From Alkalihalobacillus alcalophilus ATCC 27647 = CGMCC 1.3604 (GTDB lineage: Bacteria; Bacillota; Bacilli; Bacillales; Bacillaceae_D): 48,840 nt of DNA. The stretch covers positions 1-48,840 of the forward strand of contig NZ_ALPT02000033.1 of the NCBI RefSeq assembly GCF_000292245.2, read 5' to 3'. Made by a program: the position numbers and the translations under genes. Shown one piece after another: positions 16,717 to 24,884 of the stretch; position 1 is the stretch's first letter; every line of letters begins with the position of its first letter. Below the pieces are notes generated by a model. The model made no database searches and was not told the origin of the DNA. It worked only from the letters and a program-made list of their open reading frames with translations.

Positions 16717-16867
16717 TTTGATTCCTTTGATGGCTTTTATTTGATGAATTTGGACTTCATTGGTGGCCTTTGATTCCCTTTGCGGCTTTTATTCAATCGC
16801 TTTTGGCTTCATTGCCTCTCTTTGATTCCCTTTGACACCCCGCAACCACCCCTTTTCGACTTCATCC
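16717..16867. repeat. ~52-bp degenerate tandem repeat, three units
   Basis: Units start CTTTGATTCC at 16717, about 16768 and 16820, each continuing TTTG-GGCTTTTATT ... GG(A/C)TTCATTG in units 1 and 2; unit 3 is more diverged. The period is not an exact multiple of three and no frame stays open with a start, so it is non-coding. The 16568-16890 gap holds nothing else apart from the terminator at its end. Its sequence differs from the other two arrays but shares unit length and T-rich style. Confidence 0.7.
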
Positions 16868-16871
16868 ACCA

Positions 16872-16901
16872 AAAAAGAGAAAAAGCGAGTTTATCGCTTC
16901 T
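16872..16901 (-). terminator. terminator of the PHP gene
   Basis: AAGCGA / TCGCTT stem spanning the stop codon (16891-16893), followed by TTTTCTCTTTTTTGG on the minus strand. Confidence 0.7.
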
Positions 16902-17751
16902 TCTCTAACCATTTGATTAATTGAATAGCATAGGCATTATCAATCCGCGTTTGGCCTAAAGGTTCAATCGTCCGTCCATAATCTTCATGGTGAAAGTCTG
17001 AACCACCTGTAATTACTAAAGATTTGTTTAACGCTTGTTCGATGTCTTTTTGGATGACACGGTATTTTTGTTGTTCCTTTTCTAAATGATCACGATGATA
17101 GATTTCAATTCCGTCTAATGAATCATTTTTGACCCAATCAATAATCGACTCATCTAATCCATAGTGACCAGGATGAGCGACAATGGCGACTCCACCCGTT
17201 CGGTGAATCCAATCAATTGCTTCTTTTACCGTCATTTCCTTTTCTTTACCTACATAAGCAGGCTTCCCTTCTGCTAAATAAAGGTCAAAAGCTTCGGCAA
17301 CATCAGAAACAAATCCTCGTTTTACTAATGCTTTGGCAATATGGGGACGACCAATACTCCCACCGTCAACAAATTGCAAGACATCTTTTTTCTCTAAATC
17401 AATGTCACAAGCTTTTAGTTTCGTCAAAATCACTTCAAGCCGTTTCTCCCTTTGCATTTGTTGCTGAGTCAGCATCGATAAAAAATCAACATCATCAACA
17501 TCAATGCCATAACCGAGTATATGAACTCCTTTTCCTTTAAACTTAGTCGAAAGCTCAATCCCCGGAATAAAGGTCATCCCTAGTTCTATTGCTGTTTCTT
17601 GCGCTTCTTTAATTCCGCTCACCGTGTCATGGTCAGTTAAAGAAACATACTGTAAACCAACATCCTTACATTTTCTCATGAGTTCAGCTGGAGTATAGCC
17701 CCCATCTGATGCGGTTGAATGCATATGTAAATCTGTCTGTTGATTGCTCAT
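16891..17751 (-). CDS. PHP-domain phosphoesterase (YciV/RNase AM-like)
   Basis: 286 residues. N-terminal DLHMHSTASDGGYTP and LTDHDTVSG hold the first PHP metal ligands, FIPGIELST the glutamate, VAHPGHYG a histidine, and GGSDFHHEDYGRTIEPLG the last set. This pattern matches the TrpH/YciV group, known to act as 3',5'-nucleoside bisphosphate phosphatases or 5'-3' exonucleases on short RNA; DNA polymerase PHP domains are much less similar. ATG 17751 is 12-14 bases after GAGGGGA. Upstream on the same strand is the DUF4352 gene, 33 bases away, so they may be co-transcribed. Confidence 0.88.
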   Translation of the reverse strand: MSNQQTDLHMHSTASDGGYTPAELMRKCKDVGLQYVSLTDHDTVSGIKEAQETAIELGMTFIPGIELSTKFKGKGVHILGYGIDVDDVDFLSMLTQQQMQREKRLEVILTKLKACDIDLEKKDVLQFVDGGSIGRPHIAKALVKRGFVSDVAEAFDLYLAEGKPAYVGKEKEMTVKEAIDWIHRTGGVAIVAHPGHYGLDESIIDWVKNDSLDGIEIYHRDHLEKEQQKYRVIQKDIEQALNKSLVITGGSDFHHEDYGRTIEPLGQTRIDNAYAIQLIKWLEKKR

Positions 17752-17784
17752 CTGAATTATTTATCCCCTCTTAATCCTTTATGA

Positions 17785-18270
17785 TCAGTCTAACTCGAGC
17801 GGCCATATGAGTTGTCCAGTTCTCGTATGCTCTGTATAAACAAGCTCATATTCTGAAGATACAGGGACTTCAAAGGCCATTTCTCCTCGGTTTTTTCGTT
17901 CAGGATGAAGTTGTCCACCTAAAATTCCTTTTAACTCTGAATTAGAGGAGTGACTATATGCATAACCTTCTCCATCAACCAACGTAAAATTTAATAAACT
18001 AATGTTTCGAACGTCATCCCCTTGATTTTTTATCGTAATATCTACGACAACAAGTTGACTATCCTCATTCTCCATAACTGATTCACTGCGAACATCATTA
18101 ACCGATATTTCTAATGAATGAATTTCCTGTGTACCAAACTTTACTTCCTCTTTCGGTTGTTCATTGTTTGGTGAAATCGTTTCAGTTGATGGTGCTTCTC
18201 TGTTCAAATAAATCACAACAAGTGCAAGTAAAACACATAAACTCCCTAAAAGTACAATTTTCCCCTTCAT
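17785..18270 (-). CDS. secreted/anchored DUF4352 protein
   Basis: 161 residues with a hydrophobic N-terminus (residues 4-21, no lipobox cysteine that fits well), then an acidic linker and a beta-rich domain of the DUF4352/telokin-like immunoglobulin type (SQLVVVDITIKNQGDD ... LLNFTLVDGEGYAY). These domains are found in extracytoplasmic proteins with adhesive or binding roles. AAGGAGAGG precedes ATG 18270. Function unknown. Confidence 0.75.
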   Translation of the reverse strand: MKGKIVLLGSLCVLLALVVIYLNREAPSTETISPNNEQPKEEVKFGTQEIHSLEISVNDVRSESVMENEDSQLVVVDITIKNQGDDVRNISLLNFTLVDGEGYAYSHSSNSELKGILGGQLHPERKNRGEMAFEVPVSSEYELVYTEHTRTGQLIWPLELD

Positions 18271-18368
18271 ATCTGGTCCTCTCCTTGAAACATACTACTC
18301 ATTGTTTATCTTGTTGATATCAATTATAGATATGATGGATACACAAACTTCATGCTATTCTTTTTCTT

Positions 18369-19199
18369 TTATTTCCACCAGCTATCGGCAATCGTCACTG
18401 GCTGCTGTCTTTTATGTTCCGTCTTGAAATACCTTGATTCAATTCTTTCAGCTATTTCAACTTCAACTTCTTTCCCTTCAAGATAATCATCTAATTGGTC
18501 ATATGTCATGCCAAGAGCAACCTCATCCGGAATGCCTGGTTTATCATCTTCCAAATCAGCGGTTGGTGCTTTTGTATAAAGATGATCAGGTGCTCCTAAC
18601 TCTTTTAACAAGGCTTTTCCTTGTCTTTTTGTTAAACCAAATAATGGAGCAATATCACAAGCACCATCGCCAAACTTCGTAAAGAAACCAGTAATCGCCT
18701 CTGCCGCATGATCAGTCCCAATAACTAAACAACCGTAATGAGCCCCTACATCATATTGAGATTTCATTCGCTCCCTTGCTTTTGTATTTCCTTGATTGAA
18801 AAAAGAAAGTGATTCGCCTGTAGCTTCTTGAACCGAACGTACAGCTGCGTCTACGGCTGGTTTAATGTTAACCGTAATTGATTTCGTTGGCTGGATAAAC
18901 TTTAAAGCATCTTGAGCATCTTCTTCATCTAATTGGGCCCCATAAGGTAAGCGCATCGCAATAAACTGATAATCCTTTTCCTTTTGTTCATTTCGAAGCT
19001 CCTCGATAGCCATTTGAGCTAACTTCCCACAAAGAGTGGAGTCTTGACCACCTGAAATTCCTAACACATAGCCATTCGCACCGCTTTTTACAAGATAATC
19101 TTTTAAAAATTCGACTCTTCTTCTGATTTCATCCTCTACATTAATTTCTGGTTGAGCCTTTAATGCCGCGATGATCAGTTCTTGATTTGTTGTTGTCAT
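18369..19199 (-). CDS. nadE: NH3-dependent NAD+ synthetase
   Basis: 276 residues, the usual length for single-domain NadE. It converts deamido-NAD, ATP and ammonia to NAD, the last step of NAD synthesis. The P-loop SGGQDS is at 49-54, with MRLPYGAQLDEEDA, GNTKARERM, GTDHAAEAITGFFTKFGDG and TKAPTADLEDDKPGIPDE in order, all family signatures; no glutaminase domain is present. RBS AGGAGG precedes ATG 19199. The yneQ gene ends 25 bases upstream, so the two may share a transcript. Confidence 0.96.
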   Translation of the reverse strand: MTTTNQELIIAALKAQPEINVEDEIRRRVEFLKDYLVKSGANGYVLGISGGQDSTLCGKLAQMAIEELRNEQKEKDYQFIAMRLPYGAQLDEEDAQDALKFIQPTKSITVNIKPAVDAAVRSVQEATGESLSFFNQGNTKARERMKSQYDVGAHYGCLVIGTDHAAEAITGFFTKFGDGACDIAPLFGLTKRQGKALLKELGAPDHLYTKAPTADLEDDKPGIPDEVALGMTYDQLDDYLEGKEVEVEIAERIESRYFKTEHKRQQPVTIADSWWK

Positions 19200-19224
19200 G
19201 GCTTTTCCTCCTATTCAAACTCTT

Positions 19225-19536
19225 TTAAGTTGGGGTCTCTTCAAAAAATCTTTCCAATTGAGACCACTGATTTTCTTTTTTTAATACTTCAATTTGCTTC
19301 TCTCCTAAAAGGTCAAAATGAGGATAATCATTTCTAGTATCAATCCAACTCGTTTGGAGGTGATACTTTTTCCCCCATTCGATTAGCTTCCCAAGGTCGG
19401 TACAGCCCACTTTCGTCACAGTAGTAAATTGTGGAAAGCGCTTGTCATACCAATAATGTGTAATAAAGGCAATCTCGCCGTTATTCACTCGCTCTTTCCA
19501 AGCTAATAATTCATACCTTGTAATCCCAAATGCCAA
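19225..19536 (-). CDS. yneQ: YneQ-family protein
   Basis: 103 residues starting at TTG 19536 (behind GTAGGTGG): MAFGITRYELLAWKE, then FITHYWYDKRFPQFTTVTKVGC, LIEWGKKYHL and YPHFDLLGEKQ, matching my recollection of Bacillus YneQ along its length. Function unknown. Its neighbour yneP is also its neighbour in B. subtilis, though here separated by 234 bases with no gene. Confidence 0.8.
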   Translation of the reverse strand: MAFGITRYELLAWKERVNNGEIAFITHYWYDKRFPQFTTVTKVGCTDLGKLIEWGKKYHLQTSWIDTRNDYPHFDLLGEKQIEVLKKENQWSQLERFFEETPT

Positions 19537-19770
19537 CTAAATCCACCTACTTCAAGTCATTTCAGCTAAATAATAGATGTGGATAGAGCTATTTGTTTCA
19601 ACTCTATTCTGCTGTTCTCTCCTCATTATTTTAGCATATAACCATATTTTACGTTGACATTAATGCTCCGTAAAGTAACACGGTATACCACAACCATACC
19701 CTTTCTAAAACATTTTTAACAGAAAACAAGGATGAACGATTTCCCTTTATGTTCCCCTATTATTTTTCGA

Positions 19771-20190
19771 TTACTTCTTTTTAATTTTCTCATAAGCTTC
19801 GTGCCAATGAGGTAATGTTTTCCTAATGGAGATCGGGCGGAAGTTGTCTTTTTTCACACAAACATGGACTGAATTCCCTGTCACACAGAGCTGACCTGCT
19901 TTGTTTTTCACTTCATATCCATACTTTACACGTATCCCATCATATTCCTCCACCCACGTATGTATCGATACTTCTTCCCCATATGTTGTCGGTTGCTTAT
20001 ACGAAACTTGTAAATCAATGACAGGTGATAAAATGCCATCTCTCTCCATTTCCGCATAACTAAACCCTAGCTCTTTAATAAATTCAGTTCGCCCGACTTC
20101 AAACCAAACGACATAATTCGAATGATGGACCACCCCCATTTGATCGGTTTCTGCGTAACGTACGGCAATTTTTGTAGAAACAATTTTCAT
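19771..20190 (-). CDS. yneP: acyl-CoA thioesterase YneP (hotdog fold)
   Basis: 139 residues of the 4-hydroxybenzoyl-CoA thioesterase/YbgC type. VRYAETDQMGVVHHSNYVVWFEVGR carries the catalytic Asp and the helix-capping residues; VSYKQPTTYGEEV is the next family block. Of three consecutive in-frame ATGs I chose 20190, seven bases after AGGAGG; the ribosome site lies inside the end of the upstream AAA+ gene, whose TGA (20193-20195) overlaps the first ATGs, so translation is probably coupled. Confidence 0.88.
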   Translation of the reverse strand: MKIVSTKIAVRYAETDQMGVVHHSNYVVWFEVGRTEFIKELGFSYAEMERDGILSPVIDLQVSYKQPTTYGEEVSIHTWVEEYDGIRVKYGYEVKNKAGQLCVTGNSVHVCVKKDNFRPISIRKTLPHWHEAYEKIKKK

Positions 20191-20192
20191 CA

Positions 20193-22559
20193 TCATTCCT
20201 CCTCTTTATCTTGTACTAATTGTTGTAAGTCGCTCCTAGTTAATGTCATTAAATCAGCCATTTCAAAGGATTCTTCATTTACAATTCGTTCTGCTTGTAA
20301 CTGGATAAGCTGCTCGACTGCATTAACGACAAATCTACCGTTGCCTTGATGACCTGCATCCGGAATAATTTTTTGTAAAAACAACTCCGCTTCTTTTGTT
20401 AACTGATAGCCTAACTGTTCCACCTTTTGGACCATCATTTTTTGTAGTTCAGCTTGGCTATAAGAAGGAAAGACGATATTTTTAGGAAATCTCGAACGGA
20501 TTCCTGGGTTGCTATTAATTAAAGCTTCCATCTCGTTTTCATAACCGGCTAATATAACAACTAGATTTTCTTGGTGAGTACTCATTTCCTGTAACAATGT
20601 GGCGACTGCCTCTTTGCCAAAATCACCGCGTCCATCAGAAAATAAGGAATACGCTTCATCAATAAACAGAACGCCACCTAAGGCATCACGGATTTTTTCC
20701 TTCGTTTTTGCGGCTGTTTGACCGATATAACCAGCAACTAACTCAGAGCGACTAGCGATAACTAAGTGACCTCTTTTTAACACCCCAAGTTCTTTTAAAA
20801 CTTGAGCATAAATTTGGGCAACCGTCGTTTTCCCTGTACCAGAAGCACCAGAAAAAATCGTATTCAGTTGAATCGCATTCGTTGGCAAATTTTCTTTTCT
20901 TCTCAGCTGTTGAACTTTAATAAAGGAAGTCAGCTTGTCCAATTCCCTTTTCACTTGCTCTAAACCAATTAATGACTTCAATTCTAATTGAGCATTTTTT
21001 TCTTTGGCCTTTTCTTCTTCCGGAAGAAAGTTCTTTTCTTCTAATAAGACATAGTCAGCAGTCACAGCTTCTTCACCAGTACTTTTGGCTCCTTTTTCAA
21101 AGATCGCATCTAAAATAATATTTTTAACCGTTCTTGCGTTGCCAAAAGACTCATCCACCTGTGCTCGTTCTATTCGTTCCAACAAGGCTTTTTTAGCTGG
21201 ATCTGATAAAAGAAAATCATTATCAGATGCGACCTTTTCGCCAATTTGTAAAAGCTCTTCACTTGAATAATCCTCGACATGGAAGTGATTTTGCTCAGGA
21301 AATCGACTTCTCAACCCTGGATTAGAGCGCAAAAATACATTCATTTCATCAGGATAACCGGCTAAAACAACGGCAAACGTTCCAGCTTTTTTTTCATTTG
21401 TCATAGCTGAGACAAGAGTATCAATCATCGTTTGGCCATAATCATTACTTGAGGTACCTGAACGTTTTAAACTATACGCCTCATCAATAAAGAGTACACC
21501 ACCACTTGCTTTCTCTATCGCTTGTAAAGTTTGCTCCTCGGTTTGACCAACATAAGCTCCTACCAATTGAGAACGGTCCACTTCATGTACTTCGGAATGT
21601 TCAAGCAACCCTAGTTCATAATAGATTTTGGCCATTAACCGTGCAAGTGTCGTTTTTCCTGTACCAGGGTTTCCTGTAAAAATCATATGTAAACTAAGTT
21701 CATCTTTTGTGACAAATCCCGATTCAGTTCTTCTTTTTTGATATTGTAAATATTGATATAGCTTCTCAATTCTTGCTTTTATCGGGTCAAGACCGATCAT
21801 TTTATCGAGCTGGCTTAAGGCAGAAACTTCATGATCGGTAGATGTAAGTTGCTCCATTTGCTTTTTCCATTGCTCGGCCACCTTTTGAATATTCTCTGTC
21901 GCCTCTTTAATTTGCCTCAATTGTTCGGCTGAGTAATAAATACCCGAAATTGATTTCGCATATTCCTTCGTTGCTTTTAAAATCAATAAAAAAGGCTCTT
22001 CCATTTGTTTATATAAAGAGCGTAATTGTAAGATCAATGAATAACGAGGAACGTCTTCTAAATCAATTGAACTTTGCTCTAAACCTTGGCACGCTTTTTC
22101 CATTCTTTCAAGGTTTTCAAAATACACTTCAGCAAACTGGTAATACTGCTCAGCTCTTTCCTTTTTAGCCGAGTGATGATCGGTTTCTCTTATCGTCGGA
22201 AAAACAGTTGGAATGTCAATCTCAACAAAAGACTGTAAGACAAATTCCACTTGCCATTTTTTTGCCTCGGAATTGGTCGGATCAAACGATAATGCTTGTT
22301 CAAGCCATTTATACATCAACCCGTCATATCGGGCGATTCGCTCATATCTTTTTTCAATTAATAATGTATAAAGATGAGATTTTAATTTCTCCTTTTTGGA
22401 TTGTCCATTTTCTAATGTTTTGTCCTCTTCGGCTTCCATTCGCTCTAATTGCTTTAATAAGGATAAAGCCTTCGCTTCAGAAAAGGGCTGAGAGGATTCT
22501 TTTATTTCTTTTAACCATTCATCTATTTCTTCTAACGACCATTTGTGTTCAATCAACAT
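20193..22559 (-). CDS. double AAA+ ATPase of the CbxX/CfxQ (SpoVK-like) family
   Basis: 788 residues. A helical N-terminal region (1-250) with no clear domain is followed by two AAA+ modules. Module 1: Walker A GNPGTGKTT at 296-304, pore-type YVGQTEEQT, Walker B GVLFIDEAYS at 354-363, arginine finger region RSRFP at 417-421. Module 2: GASGTGKTT at 571-579, YIGQTAAKT, GVLFIDEAYS at 629-638, RSRFP. Both modules look active. Relatives include B. subtilis SpoVK (one module) and Rubisco activase CbbX; EccA of type VII secretion is more distant. Duplicated modules suggest a ring ATPase that remodels a protein, perhaps in sporulation. ATG 22559 follows AAAGTGGTG; two GTGs upstream are alternatives. 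Confidence 0.88.
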   Translation of the reverse strand: MLIEHKWSLEEIDEWLKEIKESSQPFSEAKALSLLKQLERMEAEEDKTLENGQSKKEKLKSHLYTLLIEKRYERIARYDGLMYKWLEQALSFDPTNSEAKKWQVEFVLQSFVEIDIPTVFPTIRETDHHSAKKERAEQYYQFAEVYFENLERMEKACQGLEQSSIDLEDVPRYSLILQLRSLYKQMEEPFLLILKATKEYAKSISGIYYSAEQLRQIKEATENIQKVAEQWKKQMEQLTSTDHEVSALSQLDKMIGLDPIKARIEKLYQYLQYQKRRTESGFVTKDELSLHMIFTGNPGTGKTTLARLMAKIYYELGLLEHSEVHEVDRSQLVGAYVGQTEEQTLQAIEKASGGVLFIDEAYSLKRSGTSSNDYGQTMIDTLVSAMTNEKKAGTFAVVLAGYPDEMNVFLRSNPGLRSRFPEQNHFHVEDYSSEELLQIGEKVASDNDFLLSDPAKKALLERIERAQVDESFGNARTVKNIILDAIFEKGAKSTGEEAVTADYVLLEEKNFLPEEEKAKEKNAQLELKSLIGLEQVKRELDKLTSFIKVQQLRRKENLPTNAIQLNTIFSGASGTGKTTVAQIYAQVLKELGVLKRGHLVIASRSELVAGYIGQTAAKTKEKIRDALGGVLFIDEAYSLFSDGRGDFGKEAVATLLQEMSTHQENLVVILAGYENEMEALINSNPGIRSRFPKNIVFPSYSQAELQKMMVQKVEQLGYQLTKEAELFLQKIIPDAGHQGNGRFVVNAVEQLIQLQAERIVNEESFEMADLMTLTRSDLQQLVQDKEEE

Positions 22560-22751
22560 GCTCACCACTTTCTATTTTACAGACCAATTTTATCAAACTT
22601 TAAAAACAAACGCACTTTTAAAAAGCTCAACTGTTGGTATGAAAATGTTAGGCTCTGCTCAGCAGATTATATCAAGTGTTTTACAACCTGTAAGACCGTA
22701 AGAAGAAGGCAATCATGAATTGGCAGCATATTTTGGACCACACCTTACAAA

Positions 22752-23216
22752 TTAGTGCTTCTTCACTTTTAAAAAAATAATTCTCCTTTTCATCCAGCGG
22801 TGACATTGATACATCCCAAAGCCAATACATGCCCCTAATGTGTTTAAAATCAAATCATCGACATCTGCAACGCGATACAAAAACGTGAATTGAAGTAATT
22901 CAATCGTCATAGAAGTTAAAAACCCATATAAAGTTATGAGAATAAACCCCTTCTTTGATTTAAGTAAATATGGTAGTAAATATCCAAATGGTATAAATAA
23001 AATAATATTTCCGATTAAAATTTTGAACGGATCTATGACGGAATGACTGAAGACACTTATTCGATAAATGCTACGAAAAGGAATTAAATTATAATTCCGT
23101 CCACCTGGACCTGCTTCTCCTAAAGAAGCTCCATAATTCCAAGCAAATAACGTTAAATAAATCAAAGCGATGATATATATATAAAATAATAGCCTCATTC
23201 CGGAAATTGACCTCAT
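22752..23216 (-). CDS. VanZ-like membrane protein
   Basis: 154 residues with four hydrophobic segments and the VanZ signatures NLIPFRSIYR, NIILFIPFGYLLP and the polar RVADVDDLILNTLGACIG near the end. VanZ proteins are linked to teicoplanin resistance or glycan processing in some strains, but most members have no known role. GGAGGG precedes ATG 23216. Between it and the AAA+ gene 192 bases hold nothing recognisable. Confidence 0.85.
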   Translation of the reverse strand: MRSISGMRLLFYIYIIALIYLTLFAWNYGASLGEAGPGGRNYNLIPFRSIYRISVFSHSVIDPFKILIGNIILFIPFGYLLPYLLKSKKGFILITLYGFLTSMTIELLQFTFLYRVADVDDLILNTLGACIGFGMYQCHRWMKRRIIFLKVKKH

Positions 23217-23354
23217 ACTAGTTAACCCTCCAAATAAAAAAATTCGTTGTTAGTTAACAGTATTCAAAGGGTTGTCTATTTATTTCTAACGAACAGAACT
23301 TTGTGGTCCCCAGTCCGGGAGCGGTGTCTTACCTCTCATTTTTATATACATTCA

Positions 23355-23410
23355 AAAAGGGCTGAACCCTCAAAGGTCATTTTCATGACTTTGGGACAGC
23401 CCCTTTTTAC
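23355..23410 (-). terminator. terminator of sspN
   Basis: Long stem GGGGCTGTCCCAAAGTCAT / ATGACCTTTGAGGGTTCAGCCC with a GAAA loop, followed by TTTTTG on the minus strand; starts four bases after the sspN stop. The 23217-23354 gap has no gene. Confidence 0.9.
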
Positions 23411-23413
23411 TTA

Positions 23414-23554
23414 TTACCCTTTAGGTGGAATATAATCTGGTTGCTCATTTCCTTTATTGTTCATTTTTTTGCCTTTATTTGAATCACTTTTACGTGGTTG
23501 TGTCCCTAAATGATTCGGTCGAAATTTGTCAAAGGCATGTTGTGATTTAGCCAT
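23414..23554 (-). CDS. sspN: small acid-soluble spore protein N
   Basis: 46 residues: MAKSQHAFDKFRPNHLGTQP then a basic Asn/Lys-rich tail with NKGKKMNNKG. The F-x-PNH-GTQP core and NKGK(Q/K)M block match SspN of Bacillus. SspN is a minor protein made in the forespore under sigma-G. ATG 23554 lies behind GGAGGGG. In B. subtilis sspN is followed by tlp; no tlp is seen here. It is too short for usual ORF filters. Confidence 0.85.
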   Translation of the reverse strand: MAKSQHAFDKFRPNHLGTQPRKSDSNKGKKMNNKGNEQPDYIPPKG

Positions 23555-23604
23555 TTCATCCCCTCCTACTTTATAGGATGGATTTTTTTGAATGATTTAT
23601 GCCT

Positions 23605-23736
23605 TCAGGACTTTGTTGATAAATGGCGCTTTTCCCACCGTTCCTCTAATTGTTCCATACGTTGTTCATCATTTAAAATCTCTTCTTTATTTTCTCGAAC
23701 TAATTCTTCAAATGATAATTTTCTGACTTTTCTCAT
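23605..23736 (-). CDS. FbpB-family small basic protein
   Basis: 43 residues: MRKVRKLSFEELVRENKEEI, then LNDEQRMEQLEERWEKRH. The SFEELVxENKEEIL pattern and size match FbpB-type proteins, which in B. subtilis work with the sRNA FsrA under Fur control to spare iron. No clear Fur box is seen just upstream, so iron control is unproven. AAGGGG lies before ATG 23736. Confidence 0.7.
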   Translation of the reverse strand: MRKVRKLSFEELVRENKEEILNDEQRMEQLEERWEKRHLSTKS

Positions 23737-23795
23737 AATAAAACCCCTTTCTTTATATGATAGTTTACCTATATTTAAGGAGTTCTATACTTCGA

Positions 23796-24509
23796 TTATT
23801 TCTTTTTTTGTTTAGGACTTATATACACATCCCCTTTTTCATTCATACTCATCACAAAAATATCTCTCACATTTGCATACCCTTTTTTCTGGATAAGCTT
23901 TCTTACTTTATTTATTCCCCCAACCTTATTAACATTTTTCTCAATTAATTCCCCATCTTGAATGAGTATTGTTGAATAACCAGATGATTTAGGCGACTTA
24001 TTTTTGTCATTTAAAGTGATTGGATTATATTTATCCTTTTTGATCACACTAATTTGACCATTCATTTCAAGCACAGCATAATCAACTTCTGCTAAATTAC
24101 TGGCATTTTTTAAACGTAAATCCATCATCAACTGTTCTAATGTAAGTCGTGTCTTTTTTAATTGTTCATTTAAAATGACGCCATGACGAATAATAATAAT
24201 CGGTTCATCCTCAATGACCCTTCTAAATTTAGGAGTTTTAAGGGCAATTAAGGATAACGAAAAATGAATAAACGCAATTACGGCTGCCGCTGTCATCGGA
24301 CCCTTTAATGGTAATTCGCCATCTGTTAAAGGTGCTCCAAGAATATCCCCAATCACAACTCCAAAAATAAAGTCCAGAGGATCAATTGAACTCATTGAAC
24401 GCTGCCCTAATACCTTTACTAATAAAAAAATGTAAAGATAAACGATCACACCTCGAATGAAAAATCCGTATATAGGTAGGGTTTCACCGCCTGTCCAAAA
24501 CTCAAACAT
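23796..24509 (-). CDS. DUF421 (YetF/YkjA-like) membrane protein
   Basis: 237 residues: three N-terminal membrane segments (about 16-36, 45-65, 74-95) with KVLGQRSMSSIDPLDFIFGVVIGDILGAPL, then a cytoplasmic DUF421 domain (DEPIIIIRHGVILNEQLKKTRLTLEQL, AVLEMNGQISVI) and a second small domain. Bacilli often hold several paralogues; some are in the spore membrane (e.g. SpoVAE-like neighbours, YetF), some are of unknown role. AGAGGGTGGG precedes ATG 24509. Confidence 0.85.
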   Translation of the reverse strand: MFEFWTGGETLPIYGFFIRGVIVYLYIFLLVKVLGQRSMSSIDPLDFIFGVVIGDILGAPLTDGELPLKGPMTAAAVIAFIHFSLSLIALKTPKFRRVIEDEPIIIIRHGVILNEQLKKTRLTLEQLMMDLRLKNASNLAEVDYAVLEMNGQISVIKKDKYNPITLNDKNKSPKSSGYSTILIQDGELIEKNVNKVGGINKVRKLIQKKGYANVRDIFVMSMNEKGDVYISPKQKKK

Positions 24510-24557
24510 TTCGTCCCACCCTCTTTCTAAACGATTTCGTTTATCATTCTGTACGAT

Positions 24558-24719
24558 TTACTCGCTTTTATCTTCTTTAAAATTTTTCTCGCTCATTTTT
24601 GCGACTTCAATCTCAGCAAATGAACCAGAATGAAAGTCTTCTTTTGGAAAAGTGGCTTTCGAATTTATTTTCGATTGATTTGTATGTCTGTCTTTTTTTG
24701 CTCTTTTTTGAGCGACCAT
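24558..24719 (-). CDS. 53-residue hydrophilic protein, unknown
   Basis: Reads MVAQKRAKKDRHTNQSKINS and then SKATFPKEDFHSGSFAEIEV with a charged end. AAAGGAG lies 13 bases before ATG 24719. Very hydrophilic with a lysine-rich head, like small spore or stress proteins of Bacillus, but I cannot place it. It is on the same strand as the DUF421 gene, 48 bases upstream of it. Confidence 0.5.
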   Translation of the reverse strand: MVAQKRAKKDRHTNQSKINSKATFPKEDFHSGSFAEIEVAKMSEKNFKEDKSE

Positions 24720-24802
24720 AATGAACCAGCTCCTTTAATTGATATCGCTCGTTAGTTTAACCGTTCCGCCCTTTTTTATGAAAACCTCCACTGCAAAAAG
24801 CG

Positions 24803-24843
24803 AAAATAAAAAAAGCAGATGAAGGGCATTACGCCTTCCATCT
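24803..24843 (-). terminator. terminator of the RND exporter gene
   Basis: AGATGGAAGGC / GCCCTTCATCT stem (one mismatch, one G-T pair) then GCTTTTTTTATTTT on the minus strand, 42 bases past the stop. Confidence 0.8.
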
Positions 24844-24884
24844 ACTTCTTTTTAACCTTTTATATCATCATGATTTGGACCGTT

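Noticed and set aside
20193..22559. EccA-type ATPase of a type VII secretion system
   Set aside because: No ESX/WXG100, EccC or other secretion genes are nearby, and two AAA+ modules are not the EccA layout.
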